From Sipunculus nudus (taxonomy: Eukaryota; Annelida; Sipuncula; Golfingiida; Sipunculidae): a stretch of 64,000 nt of DNA. This document shows positions 37,715-48,949 of the stretch, one piece after another. Numbering within the stretch: the stretch's first letter is position 1; each line of letters starts with the position of its first letter. Made by a program: the position numbers and the translations under genes. The notes under the pieces were generated by a model. The model was not told the DNA's origin and searched no databases. It saw nothing but the letters and a program-made list of their open reading frames with translations. The DNA lies in contig CM049318.1 of assembly GCA_026874595.1 (NCBI GenBank), forward strand, positions 37,907,956 to 37,971,955. The letters run 5' to 3'.

Positions 37715-38160
37715 AATGATTTTTGCAGACTTATGGTCAATGTACATGCAGAAACAATGAAAAAAAAAATGAAAAATAGGAAGAAAAGGACCATAGAATG
37801 GCAAATAACACAGGATTAAGGCTAAATGCACTGTTATATAATCTAATAACAAACATCTTCTGTTGATGAACATGAAACAATTCTGAATTTAGATATAGAT
37901 CAGATTCATACAAAGTTCAGACATACATGATGTATAGATTCAGTGATTTTATTTATTTGATTAATAAATCTGTTTGCGCATTAGTGCATCAATAGTGGTA
38001 ATGTTACGACATATAAATTCTTTGTTGATTCTGCAGTGTTTTGGGAAACCAAGAAATATCCTATATAAAAGAATTATTGTACGCCACTTTTACCTGTTCA
38101 GTGTTTGACTTCCAGCATTTACACCATGCAGAGACTGGCACAGTATATAAAGTAGCAGAA
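34981..38160. other. Non-coding; possible old retroelement pieces
   Basis: No gene recognised. 36580-37155 has an LTR-like composition (AATAAA signals at about 36620 and 37073, TTCTTCTTC run, terminal TGTTACA), but no paired LTR or internal protein was found, so I do not call one. Includes (ATT)n-like runs near 36340 and a CT-rich stretch at 36627-36640. Confidence 0.35.
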
Positions 38161-38194
38161 CATTTTAAATATTAATATCTTATAGTTGCTTTAG

Positions 38195-38236
38195 AGCAAA
38201 GGAATCGTAGCCTACAGCTACGGTTCCTTTTACCCG
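38195..38236. other. Near-perfect palindrome
   Basis: AAAGGAATCGTAGC and GCTACGGTTCCTTT pair around a short CTACA loop, about 14 bp each side with one mismatch. It sits at the left edge of the GC-rich direct repeats that follow. Confidence 0.7.
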
Positions 38237-39010
38237 GCTGCGGTTGCGGCCGCGGTACGGTCGCGGATAGAGTCGAACATATTATATTATGAAGGACCGA
38301 TTCTTTTTATGCGGTTGCGGTCGCGGTACTTATCCGACCCGTCATCCGACGATGATGTAGCGACCAATCCGACAAAAAATTTTAAACGAACGGGGTCGGA
38401 CGAAGAATCCCACAGAAGTGCATACGTCACAAAGGGGTTTCCCCAGGATTACAACATGTTTGTCAGTATATACCACGAGGAAAAACGTTTTCGCCTGTAA
38501 ACATCGATTTAAATTATTGTGAATCTAGGAAACATGTGTCTGTCATTCACTGCATGGTGAGTGGTCTGCCCAAAACATGTATCTGTTTCGATTCAAACGG
38601 CTGGTTTCCCATCTTTTACTATATACCATATTAATAATGCAGGGATTTGTATATAAATATTATATATATCACATACACAAACGTCGTTTTATCCGCAACC
38701 GTGACAGCGTAAAAGGTATCAGCCTTACCACGACCGCATACTGCGACCGCATACTGCGGCCGTAACCGCAGCTTTAAGCTATAAGATTCCTTTTACGCGG
38801 TTGCGGTACGGGCGCTGTTGCGGATAGAGTCAAACATATTATATTATGAAGGACCGATTCCTTTTATGCGATTGCGGTACTTATCCGACCTGTCATCCGA
38901 CAAAATTTTATCGGAATATGTAGCGACCGATCCGACAAAAATGTTTATACGGATGGGGTCGGATGAGGAATCCCGCTGAATTGTATACGTCACATAGGGG
39001 TTTCCCCATG
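38225..39010. repeat. Pair of ~230-bp GC-rich direct repeats
   Basis: Copies at about 38225-38460 and 38785-39010. Both contain GCGGTTGCGGT, GCGGATAGAGTC, ACATATTATATTATGAAGGA, TACTTATCCGACC, GGGTCGGA and CATACGTCACA..GGGGTTTCCCCA. The spacer (38461-38784) holds related GCGGCCGTAACCGCAGC in reverse orientation. The layout fits a degenerate transposon with repeated ends. Both copies can be read as a short open frame starting MRLR, but the substitutions are not of the synonymous kind. Confidence 0.7.
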
Positions 39011-39012
39011 AT

Positions 39013-39342
39013 TTACGTCTTTATCAGGGATTTGTAGTGCGCCTGCCAAATGTCTAAAATTCCTTTGTCGCCTGTAATACTACTGACCGCATGCGTGCAC
39101 GGTATAGGCACGTTCACCTTCGTAAATGTACGTGTTTCTTCTTGCGTCATGGAGGGCATTAAAGCTTTGACATGGAGTGTCAATTTTTGCATCTGCTGAC
39201 GAATGTCACTCATTTCTGCCTGTATATACCATGCAGCAATCTCTTTGAAATACATGTTGCCTGAGAGTGACCCTTTTATTTGTTTTATTTCATTCATCAT
39301 AACCGTGACATCAGCTGAGTTTATATCAAAGGTCCAGTGCAC
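39013..39342 (-). CDS. Unrecognised 109-codon open frame, possibly a LINE fragment
   Basis: Open frame directly abutting the GC-rich direct repeats. The end reads ITGDKGILDIWQAHYKSL, which resembles the linker between endonuclease and reverse transcriptase in LINE ORF2 proteins (a short xxWxxHYxxLL motif). The N-terminal 60 residues are not recognised. There is no reverse-transcriptase motif nearby. It may be a fragment or chance; no function is claimed. Confidence 0.25.
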   Translation of the reverse strand: MHWTFDINSADVTVMMNEIKQIKGSLSGNMYFKEIAAWYIQAEMSDIRQQMQKLTLHVKALMPSMTQEETRTFTKVNVPIPCTHAVSSITGDKGILDIWQAHYKSLIKT

Positions 39343-41146
39343 AATATTTTGGCATTTGATCGGGGCCTACCTCGTGCATCACCGCAATTATGTGAGTAAC
39401 ATTAGCTGTCCTATTTTTTGGCGCCTTTTCGCCACTATATTCGTGATTCTGTTGTATTGTTTTCACACAGGATATGTTTTTCATCCTCTATCTCATCATC
39501 ATTGTAAAAATCAATAACAAACTTGACCAGAAGGTTATAAGGAACTATACGTCCATTTCAGTTAATTGTTAATATAGCTATAATCTCTGAAACAACAGAA
39601 GATTCACGAGCACTGGCTTGAGCATGTTCGGTAGTTTCAGATGTTCTGACTAGGCCTACTGATTTTTCAGCTCTATTTTTGGCATATATATCTAACCATT
39701 TTACTCGCGCATTTAATGCAATACATATCATCATCAATTCGAGTGTCGATCAACACTTCTATGTTTTTTTATTACATTCATAGCATTTACACATTTTTTC
39801 GACCTGTCAAAGATTATTATACGACGGTAAGTGAATTCAGGTCTATGTGCCACTGAAAGCTTACAGAAGTGATCGAGCGAATCAGACTGTGACCACTTGT
39901 TTTTTTTTTTTTTTCCCTTGCTGACAACTATGACGACTGTAGTTGCCATAAACAAATAGCAGGACGATAATACGAGTTTTAAAAGGATCTGTTACATTCC
40001 AAGTTGATATTATCAGGATTATCAAGTGAGAAATTAAATCACAATTCAGAAAACCAGAAAAATAAATCGTATTCTACCTTTCAGAGTCAATTATTACATT
40101 CAGGCCTCAGCCAACGTCTTTTTCTGAATTGATCTTAATTGTTGAACAATCCCAGAGCCTGCATAATTTTCTCTCAAGTATAATATAATAGCCTACATGT
40201 ATAATTAATATAGGCCTATATATTACAGGTATAATATATAATATAGACAAGTATATTTTTACAGTTGTGCGGCTCGCATAATATTAAATTCAATAATCTG
40301 TAAACATGTTTTTACACACTCCTTCATCATTGGTACTGAAGATGTACATATATGATTTCATTTCTGTGTTTTCTGGTATATAATATATTTGTAGCATCCG
40401 GGATTGACGACGGGCTCGGCATCCCATTTGTTATCCGACCTCCGACATCCGGGCTTTAGTCGGCAACGCGCTTCTTATAAGGTCAAGGTCACCAGGAACC
40501 GATGACCAGACGGTTAATCTGTAAACATCTCGTAATGCTGACACTTGTATAACTGTATCTACATAACCGTTCTTCAAACCGACCTGAGTTGACAGCTTCA
40601 AGGTGGAGGTGCCTGTGATATTCCTGTGCGATACATCTGCTAAGTAAAGTAAGTTTTAGTGCCACTAATGCAACGCTGATCAATTCTGAGTTTAGACCCT
40701 GGGACGGTTCCTGTGGGGAGGGTATAATTCGCTGATCAACCATCGAGCAGCGGTCTCCAGTATTAAACACTGATCAGCTCGTCAGAGTTGTAGGACTTCC
40801 TCCTAGATGTGCCTTGTATTCCATATGTCAGTCAAAATTCTTTAATGCTCGGACTTTTTTGTTATCTTGAAGTAATGATTCATGGATTAATTGCAGCGAT
40901 TTCTTCTAGTTATGTATCTTATTATTTCTTAATTTTGATTATGTTGATATTCTTTGCAGATGCAAAATTAATAAAGAAGAACAAATTCTAAAGGTGTTTA
41001 TTACATTCCTTGTGATTGGCCCATGTGACTCGTATCCATGAAGCCAGGGAATAGACTGGTACCCCGCTCTATTGGGGCACCGCTGCTCTAGGCCAATCAT
41101 AGAGACGGGCGTACAACGGTCAACGCCATCTTCAGTACTTCCGGCA
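39343..41146. other. Non-coding; nothing recognised
   Basis: AT-rich sequence with a T-run at 39900-39915 and AT-rich patches near 40200-40250. No gene or RNA recognised. Confidence 0.4.
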
Positions 41147-41486
41147 GACTGGTTCCAACTCCAGTATGTATTATATATGATTTTGTTTGCTCAAAGAAGT
41201 TGCCAAAAGTTGGTTGTACATTTCGCGTGACATTAATGATTAGATTAATAGATATTGACAGTAAATCAATGCCACTTACAGTGGAATATCAAAGATTCAG
41301 TATATTGTATTATCTATACTTACATCATTCAATTTTTGTGCAACAACACATTTTTAAATATTTGAAAACTAGAAATAACTAAAGAAAGTTATTTATAAGA
41401 AATCTTCATGGAAAACCAGCCAGCATGGCGTGAAAGTCCATAACAGTCGGTATGTGCATGCATACTAGAGTTGGAACCAGTCTACA
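41147..41486. mobile_element. Possible MITE with ~25-bp inverted ends
   Basis: AGACTGGTTCCAACTCCAGT at the left and, inverted, AGACTGGTTCCAACTCTAGT at the right, about 340 bp apart. No clear target duplication (flanks CCGGC and ACAGT). The interior is AT-rich and non-coding. Confidence 0.6.
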
Positions 41487-41489
41487 GTT

Positions 41490-41760
41490 AATGAATTTTG
41501 AAAATTTTTCAAGTTATTAGCTTAAATAAAAAATCAGTACCTTAAATTTTGTCCAACTTTGGCAATGGCATGTTTTTTCCTTGTAAGCACCGTTGATTTA
41601 ATTTTATTATTAAATTAGATCTGAATTTTGCAAATTTTTCAAGTTATTAGCTTAAATAAAAAATCAATACCTTAAATTTTGTTCAATTTTGGCAATGGCA
41701 TCTTTTTTCCCTGTAAGCACTGTTGATTTAATTTTCACAGCATATATAAATAAGGATTTA
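41490..41760 (-). repeat. Tandemly doubled fragment of the same repeat family
   Basis: Two ~135-bp near-identical units, each with CAAGTTATTAGCTTAAATAA, then TTTGGCAATGGCAT, then GTTGATTTAATTTT. The reverse complement matches 430-560 of this window (AAATTAAATCAATAG, ATGTGCCATGG, GGCAAAATTTAAGG). Only this internal slice of the family is present. Confidence 0.7.
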
Positions 41761-42724
41761 ATCTGACTAAATCTGAAATTTCAAAGGAATTGATTGAAAA
41801 GAGTAGCTTTTATTCAAGTTTTCATACACCATGTCAAGTGTTGTTTACATCTAGCCCACCTAGTAGTACAGCCTTCACTTGCATTATGTAACCCACCCCA
41901 GGCAGCTTGCCTTGGCTCAGCTTGGCCACTACTAGCAGGCTTCCCCTCTGCCCTGCACACCCCCCCCCCCCCCCAGATGGTGCATTAACTAGAAGAATGT
42001 AATAATTTTCTGTATTTCATTTTATTCTTGGCTATGCAATGCTACATTTTAGATTTTGTATTTACCACCAGGGTTACAATGATAAAAGTGCATATTTAAT
42101 TGTGTCCAAATAGTGGTGTATTGCTATGAAAGTGTGGATGTTCATCAGATAAGTAATTCCTTACTTTAGAAGAGTGAAAACTTCACCAGGTGTGAAATTG
42201 ACTTTTAATTCCAATAATAAATTATAGCTTAGATTGTAATCAGCATAATGATATTGTTTTTCCCGCATTCAACCAACAGTGTGTATTATTAATTTTGAAA
42301 AGATGTTTTTATTTTACCAAATTTACTGAATTTTTTATTTTATTTCGGTGAATAAGATTAAGCATGTACTGGAAACTCCAATGTGCAAAACTTTTTAATT
42401 GTGATTCAAGGAATAATCTTGTAGATGCCATGTTGTGGTAGCCATGACAACATGACACTCAGGCCTTCGGAAATAAACTGATAGGGCCTGGAGTCATGAT
42501 GGCAGTCACAACAGAACGCCCATTCTAAGGGTCGGATCAAAATATTTACTGTCTGGTATTATTTGGCATCACAGGCTTATAAAGTCGTATTATATGTGCT
42601 TAATATCGAAGAAGAAATGTTGTTACACAAAAATAATTACATTTTTTACCTCCTTTCATCACTGTGGCACCGATTCACGTGAAGCGGTACTTCTCATTCA
42701 AAACTAAAGGTGTCATGGCGCGGT
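41761..42724. other. Non-coding; nothing recognised
   Basis: AT-rich sequence with a C-run at 41960-41975. No gene recognised. Confidence 0.4.
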
Positions 42725-43000
42725 CGTGTATGTAAACTTGGAAGTCGGAAGCCGGAAGCCGGAAACCAAGGAATGTCTTATAAATAAAGCAGTTTAAAGC
42801 ATGTACAAAATGCTAACGCTTCAATACCATTTTGTTTTTTCCCCGATAGAATAAGATCTTTATTATCATTCTGTGAAGAATAATAGTGATCCATTCTTTA
42901 ATCTGAAAGTTATGGATAATTTTGTGCTCGGAAGCCATCTCGGATTTCAGGCAGAAGTGATGGGATGTGATCCAATGTGTATAACTCGGAAGTCACAGAG
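42725..43000 (+). repeat. GGAAGTCGGAAGC repeat, plus copy
   Basis: Begins GTAAACTTGGAAGTCGGAAG and ends TGTGTATAACTCGGAAGTC. The inside carries AAATAAAGCA, GATAGAATAAG and AAGTTATGGATAA, which reappear inverted at 44600-44850. Each copy is bounded by the same short phrase in direct orientation. Confidence 0.6.
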
Positions 43001-44599
43001 ACGCACTGGTTAACTTGTGGTCAGTTAAGAGCCACAGCCCAAATGCAGTTTCATTATAATTATAGCTGCATGCAAATATTAAAATTGCTTATGCATGATT
43101 CTGCTTTTAATGAGTGTATAATACAATACATGATACATAATCGAAAAACTATAACTTCTTAATTTTTTTATTTGTTAGTTTAATATATATATATACATAT
43201 GTGTGGGTTTATTTTCACGTAATATATTTCACCCCATCTAAAGCTTTGTTTTTGTTAAAGATATTTATATTTACATGGGGAGGGTATGGGAAGGGATTAA
43301 TTTTTAAAATATGCAATGTAAAGAGGACATTTTGAGGCACCTAAAACAAATGATGATGAGGATTTTCTGTTCTGCAACTATTCTCCTACATGTTTTTGAA
43401 CAATATATTAAAACCTGATGTTGTTGGGCTTTAATATTTATATTTCTATAAATTTACGGTATAAACTGGAAAGTCCAAATATTCAAAAGTTCATAACATG
43501 TTAATGTCAATGATGAAACGCGCGTCTATACATTTATAACTTTCAAAATGTCACTATTTAAAGGTAGTACTCGTTGTCAAATAATTAATATGTTTAAATC
43601 TTATGACAATCTTTGCATTTGACCGACTTTTGTGATCTGTGAGCGCCCAGGCTCGGGCAGCAGAGCACAGTGCGTGAGTCTGAGTATCAGCCGAGGAGGC
43701 GTGAGATTTTTCACGGTCGATCCCACCCCGAGCTCAGCTCTGTGGGAGACCGTGCATGACTCGCACGGTAATGCGATGGGGGGGGGGGGGATTCCTCAAT
43801 ATACTAGTTTATATTTGGATGCTCTCATAGTGGAGTAAATCACAAACTTGTGAATTGGAAAGTAAAAAATATAATAATGAAATTGCTGGGGAATAAAAAA
43901 AGTAATCTGAAAAAGAAAGGAAAATTAATTACGAATTAATTGGAAAATAACTCGATAAAATGAGAGATATTACGTCTGAAGTGGCTTGCGCCCTCTATGG
44001 ATGCACCACTGAATAATAAATATGTTATAATAAACCCTAATACGGCATTAAAAATAGTAATAAATTACGATGTCATTCAAAATAAAAACAGTAATATATT
44101 TCCCATACGTTGAACAAATATGAAAATTCAATATATTTTGATCCTTATAAAAATCTTTATCTGAATATTCTGTGTATACTGACTATTTTTATTTGATTCT
44201 TATATTTTTATCCTCAGAAAACAAAATTAACCGGACTATAGTCGGAATTCTCGATACAGTAGTACCGTGCGCTTTCGGACATCCTTCTCTCCGAACAAAA
44301 TAGTTGCTGGTACCATGCAGGTTCTTAATTAAACAGAATGTGTTATATCTGTAACATTTGCTATGTAACAATTTATTTTTAAACATTTACTGAACTTTCC
44401 CCCAACATAAAATACGTAACAGCGTAAAATATTGATGAGTTAATATAATCTTGTTTTACAAATGAAATAAAATATCAATATTATATATTATAAAAAAACA
44501 GCATCATGAATGTTAAAAAACAGATTGAGTTTATGAAATATATGTCATATTGAAATAATTGAAAATGCTTGACACGTTTGCTGACGATATGATGACCAG
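43001..44599. other. Non-coding; GC-rich island at 43630-43780
   Basis: Mostly AT-rich. 43630-43780 is GC-rich with a GGTCGATCCCACC phrase and partly self-complementary pieces, ending in a G-run. It may be the head of a SINE but lacks a second copy here to prove it. Confidence 0.35.
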
Positions 44600-44850
44600 T
44601 GCATTAGCCAATACTGGCTTCCGAGTTTTACACATCTGGACCATAATCGGGCATTTCCGAGAAAAAAAAATAGTCTATAACTTCGGATGGATAACTTTGA
44701 TTTTTGCATTATGATAGAAAAAACCTTATTCTATCAATAAACATAAAATGTACTTTCCATTGATCTAGTAGCATTTTAATTATGCTTCGACCATTGCTTT
44801 ATTTAAAAAAATCCTTGCTTCCGACTTCCGAGTTTTACACATAGCCGTTT
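44600..44850 (-). repeat. GGAAGTCGGAAGC repeat, inverted copy
   Basis: The reverse complement reads TGTGTAAAACTCGGAAGTCG, then AAATAAAGCAATGG, TGATAGAATAAGG and AAGTTATCCATCC, then TGTGTAAAACTCGGAAGCC. It is the inverted partner of 42725-43000. Confidence 0.6.
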
Positions 44851-44879
44851 GGGAATCCCCTACCGGAAGTTATGGTTCT

Positions 44880-45187
44880 CCCGCTGACAGACGTGGAGAC
44901 GAGTTTTTCGAGCAAAACTAGCCTCGGTATTAAAAACTGCTGCACGAATACACGTAAGTCAACCGTGGTTGTAATAATAATTATTTTCGCCAACAGAATA
45001 ACGTCACTTTTTGTCTTAACTCAGGAAAATGACAGCTCGAGAAGTAGATGAAAATGAAAAATTAGTGTCAGAAATGGCGTGCACATCTGCACGTACTAGA
45101 ATTGATGCGAACCCAATAGCTTGTACTGTCACCCCATCGTCTTCAGTATATCTAAAATCGACGTTTGGGGTGACAAGCTGTCGCTAA
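44880..45187 (+). CDS. Candidate 5' end of a gene: non-coding exon, 70-bp intron, 52-codon frame
   Basis: A GC-richer stretch ends in CACGTAAGTC (donor GT at 44954). It is followed by a 70-bp intron and acceptor TTGTCTTAACTCAG at 45024. Four bases later an ATG (45029) opens 52 codons to a TAA at 45187, starting MTAREVDENEKLVSEMACTS. The protein is not recognised, and the frame could instead splice onward to unseen exons. An inverted repeat (45117-45185) lies in its second half. Splice signals are good, but there is no homology. Confidence 0.3.
45117..45185. other. Imperfect inverted repeat (hairpin)
   Basis: TAGCTTGTACTGTCACCCCA pairs with TGGGGTGACAAGCTGTCGCT with a small offset, around a ~30-nt loop. 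It lies in the candidate exon and could form a stem in RNA. Confidence 0.6.
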
Positions 45188-47182
45188 TGTTGTGGCATTA
45201 TTTTCTTTTAAATTCAGTTTAAACATTTGTGATTTAAAAATAATGAAAATATATGTGTATGCATAATATGACCCAATATGAGCTACACTCTGGATATATA
45301 ATGATTGCAACTTAGAATTCTAATATTTTAACTTATATTTTCAATGTTTTTTTATACAAATTTATAAAACTTGTAAATAAAAAAATAATCAGATAAAAAC
45401 TATTTTAATGGAAAAAGTGGATATGCTGAAATAATAAGCTTATATATAAACTTAAATGCATTATTCCATTGAAAGTAAAATAAAGGTATTAGTCCATTCT
45501 GTCCACTTGCCTGTCCATCTGTAAATTTTTCATATGCATCACAGTATCTCAAAACTTTTACTGTTTTTCTTCATGACAGTCTTGTCAGAGTATTAGTTAG
45601 CAATCATATATTTAGAACTTTACTATAACCAAGTAGGAGGGCCTCTTTCCTCTTAGCCTCACATATGCTTATATAAATGAAAAACATTAAAATAGAATAT
45701 TTTGCATTTGCAAAAATTTCAAACTTAAGCTGAGCGCCGTGACCAATGGGTCCCTTGTTAAATAATAGTAATACATTTGCTTGTGAAGCTGAATTTTCAC
45801 ATCTATAAAAATAATGAAAGTTTAAATTTACTGTGGACCCATGCCCCCAGTCACTTGCATGTAGACTGCCGCATGGCACTCCAATTATTCAGAGCTCATC
45901 CCTGTGAGGCATATTTTATACCATCAGTGATTGGCTCATGAAAAGGCCACGTTATCATCCACACTGTAAACACTTCATTTAAAGGAGGATTAAAGGAGCT
46001 GTCAGGTCAAAAACACTAAGAAATCACAGGTTCATCATTTTTAGCAATGAATGACCATATCAGCTTTCAAACAGGTGTAACACCTGACATACAGGTTATC
46101 ATTACCTTCAGCCCTTGGCCAATGAGAGATTAATGTGGTCTTAAATTAAGATGACTATTAGACTTCAGCTAAAGCTCAGCATAATGAAAACTGTGAAAGT
46201 ACTGTCACATTTGGTAACAAATTGAAAAGGAGGTAAATGGAGTAAAAATGCCTTCTGTTTTGTTTCCATAGCTATACATGTCCATATAATGAATAAAATT
46301 ATATATGTTGAGAAATTGACATAATCACAGTTTCAGAGTATTTGTCCTGCCACTAGCCAAGGCAGCCTTTTGAGTGTCCATTAGCGGGGGTGGTTTTAAC
46401 TGTTTTGCAAGTCAAAGAATACAAAAACTTGTAAGAAAATAGGTAATTTACTATTATGGAAACAATAGCTAAACTTGTGTCATTTTCCTGTATACAACTT
46501 GAAACCATTTAATAGTAACTAGTCACCTCAATCTTGCCACCAATCTATGAAATTGGCATGACAGAGCACAGCGATGTCGTCATAATAGACATGATGTACA
46601 AAAGCGGCACCCATGTTCATGGGACCAATAATCAAGAGATTCCGACCCCTGTTTAAGGTGAGACTTGTTTTCTCCTGGTGCACACATTTCACTGTTGCAT
46701 GACTTGCATCACATTATTTCATATCCATATTTAAAATATGATATTTTAGGAGGATAAACCATGATTATTTGTTGGGAACACCATGGTCCATGGATATATA
46801 TATGAGACCAGACAACCAGGCCTTAAAGTGAATAATATAAAATCTGTAAGCAGTTAGGGTACCAAAAATTTGCATTTTTCTCTCTTTGCAAATTTTGTCT
46901 GGCAAAATTTTCATAAATATGTTGAAATGATAGCTAAACATCAGGTGGACAGAGGTAGTGGAACAGACGATAGTTGGTAGCCTGCTTCACTTCGTCCACC
47001 CCATTTTTTCCAGAAAGATAGAAAATAGTCTGTAATAACTGGTACACTCAAATGCAGGCTTGATATATAAAGGGATTCCCTGTGATGACATCTCCTTTGA
47101 TGGGACAAATGTACCAGCATTGTTTACTGAGTCATTTTAATATAATTATGCATGCAGTCTAGTTTTAGTTTATTATTTATTC
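45188..47182. other. Non-coding; nothing recognised
   Basis: AT-rich sequence without recognised genes or repeats. Confidence 0.4.
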
Positions 47183-48341
47183 ATTGTATCCCCAGACAAA
47201 GTCCAGATACCATGGTTCAAGCACAGTACCGCCGAAGAGATTTTGTTTGGACGCGGTAACTCTAATAATATTTTACATATCTTTACCAAACTTGACATGT
47301 GCATAGAAATTGGTGAAAGGACAAAGCCTTTTTAAAATGAGGTCATGACGTTTTACTAGGAGAGTCACCTTGACCTTGAATAGGTCCATTTTGGGGGGAA
47401 ATCACACAAATTCTTAAATATCTCAAGAAATCTTACATGGATTGATAAAAAAAAATCAACTTGACCGAAGATCTCGGATAGTGATGTCATTTACCGGAAA
47501 CTGGTGGTGCCACCTGTTATCCTTTTTTTTGTTTTTGTGCCATTTAATACCCCGATCATTGCCACTTCTGCCAGTTCTGTGAGCATTATAAGTAATAAAT
47601 TAATGGACAGATTTCTTTCATATTATGCATATACATAGACATGGGTTATGGGATAATGTATTTTTAACATGGGGTCATGGCCTTTCCTATGAGAGTGGCC
47701 TTGACCTTGAATATTGCCATGTATGGTGAAAAACACACAAAATCATAAATATCTCAATAATGGATGCATGGATTGGTCCAAAAATCAAATTGACCAAAAC
47801 TCTTGGATAGCTTTGTCTTCTGTGGAAGACAGCTGGCACCACCTTCTGTCCTTTTCTTGTTTCCACGCCTTTTAATACTCCAACATTGCCACTTGACAGC
47901 ACTGTATCATTATAAGTCCAAAACAAATGGAAGATTGGGCTGAAATTGTGCATGTCCATTGATCTGGGATACCTCCATCTTGTATTCAAGACTGGATGCG
48001 CTATCTGCAATTGTTTTGATGTGGTGTCCATCTGTATATGTGCTTTGGGTGAAAATTGCTCATATCTCCGAAGTGGTTCAAGGTATTGGTCTGAAATTTG
48101 GCATGTCCATCCATCTTGGAAATTTTTCTTATAAACCAGACAGGTGGCGTCACCTACCTTTTCGTTTTTGTAGAATAAATTAATGCCCTTTTCTGAGAAG
48201 TGATTTGCCCTATTGGCCTGAAAATATGCATATCCATAGGTCTTGGACTTCTCCATCTTTTACTCAAGACTAGTGGCACCATCTGCATTCATCTGGGATA
48301 CCTCCATCTTGTATTCAAGACTGGATGCGCTATCTGCAATT
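47183..48341 (+). mobile_element. Older rolling-circle-like element, left part
   Basis: Starts ATTGTATCCCCAGACAAAGT, the same 5' end as the younger copies at 48342 and 52052. It then shares CTTTACCAAACTTG, GGAGAGTCACCTTGACCTTG and CACACAAATTCTTAAATATC with them. Towards the right it has two ~335-bp units beginning CATCTGGGATACCTCC (about 47958 and 48293), the second of which is interrupted by the younger element. Its own right end is not identified; related sequence continues at 51532-52051 and perhaps 57800-58800. Confidence 0.7.
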
Positions 48342-48389
48342 ATTGTATCCCCAGACAAAGTCGGGGGATACTATGTTTTCATACCGGTC

Positions 48390-48416
48390 CCGCCGCCGCC
48401 GCCGCCGCCGCCGCCG
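48390..48416. repeat. (CCG)n trinucleotide tract
   Basis: About nine CCG/GCC repeats in the 5' part of element A. The sister element B has a much shorter version (CCGCTGCCGCCG) at the same place, so the tract is length-variable between copies. Confidence 0.9.
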
Positions 48417-48949
48417 CATATAAATCTTGTTGGCGCGATAACCCAAAAAATATTTCACGGAACTTTACCAAACTTGGTATATGTAAAGATATGGGTGAGA
48501 GGACGACGCCTATTTAAAATGAGGTCATAACCTTTAATAGGAGAGTGTCCTTGACCTTGAATAGGTCCAATTTTGGGGAAAATCACACAAATTCTTAAAT
48601 ATCTCAAGAAATCTTGCATGGATTTATCCCAAAATCAACTTGATGGAAGATCATGGATAGGGTTGTCATGTTTCAGAAACTGGTGGCGCCACCTATTATT
48701 CTTTACTTGTTTTCGTGCCGTTTAATACCCCCTAAATTGCCACCTTACAGTACTGTGAGCATTATAAGTCAAAAACTAATGGACAGATTTCTTTTATATT
48801 ATTCATATACATAGGTATGGGTTATGGGATGATGTTAATTTAAATTGGGGTCATGACCTTTCCTATGATAGTGGCCTTGACCTTGAATATTGCCATATAT
48901 GGTGAAAATCACACACCTCTTATGATATCTCCAATGTTGATAGCCATAT

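Noticed and set aside
47687-48256. 189-codon minus-strand open frame
   Set aside because: Lies wholly in the older rolling-circle-like element and crosses its tandem units; no domain recognised, and the composition follows the repeat.
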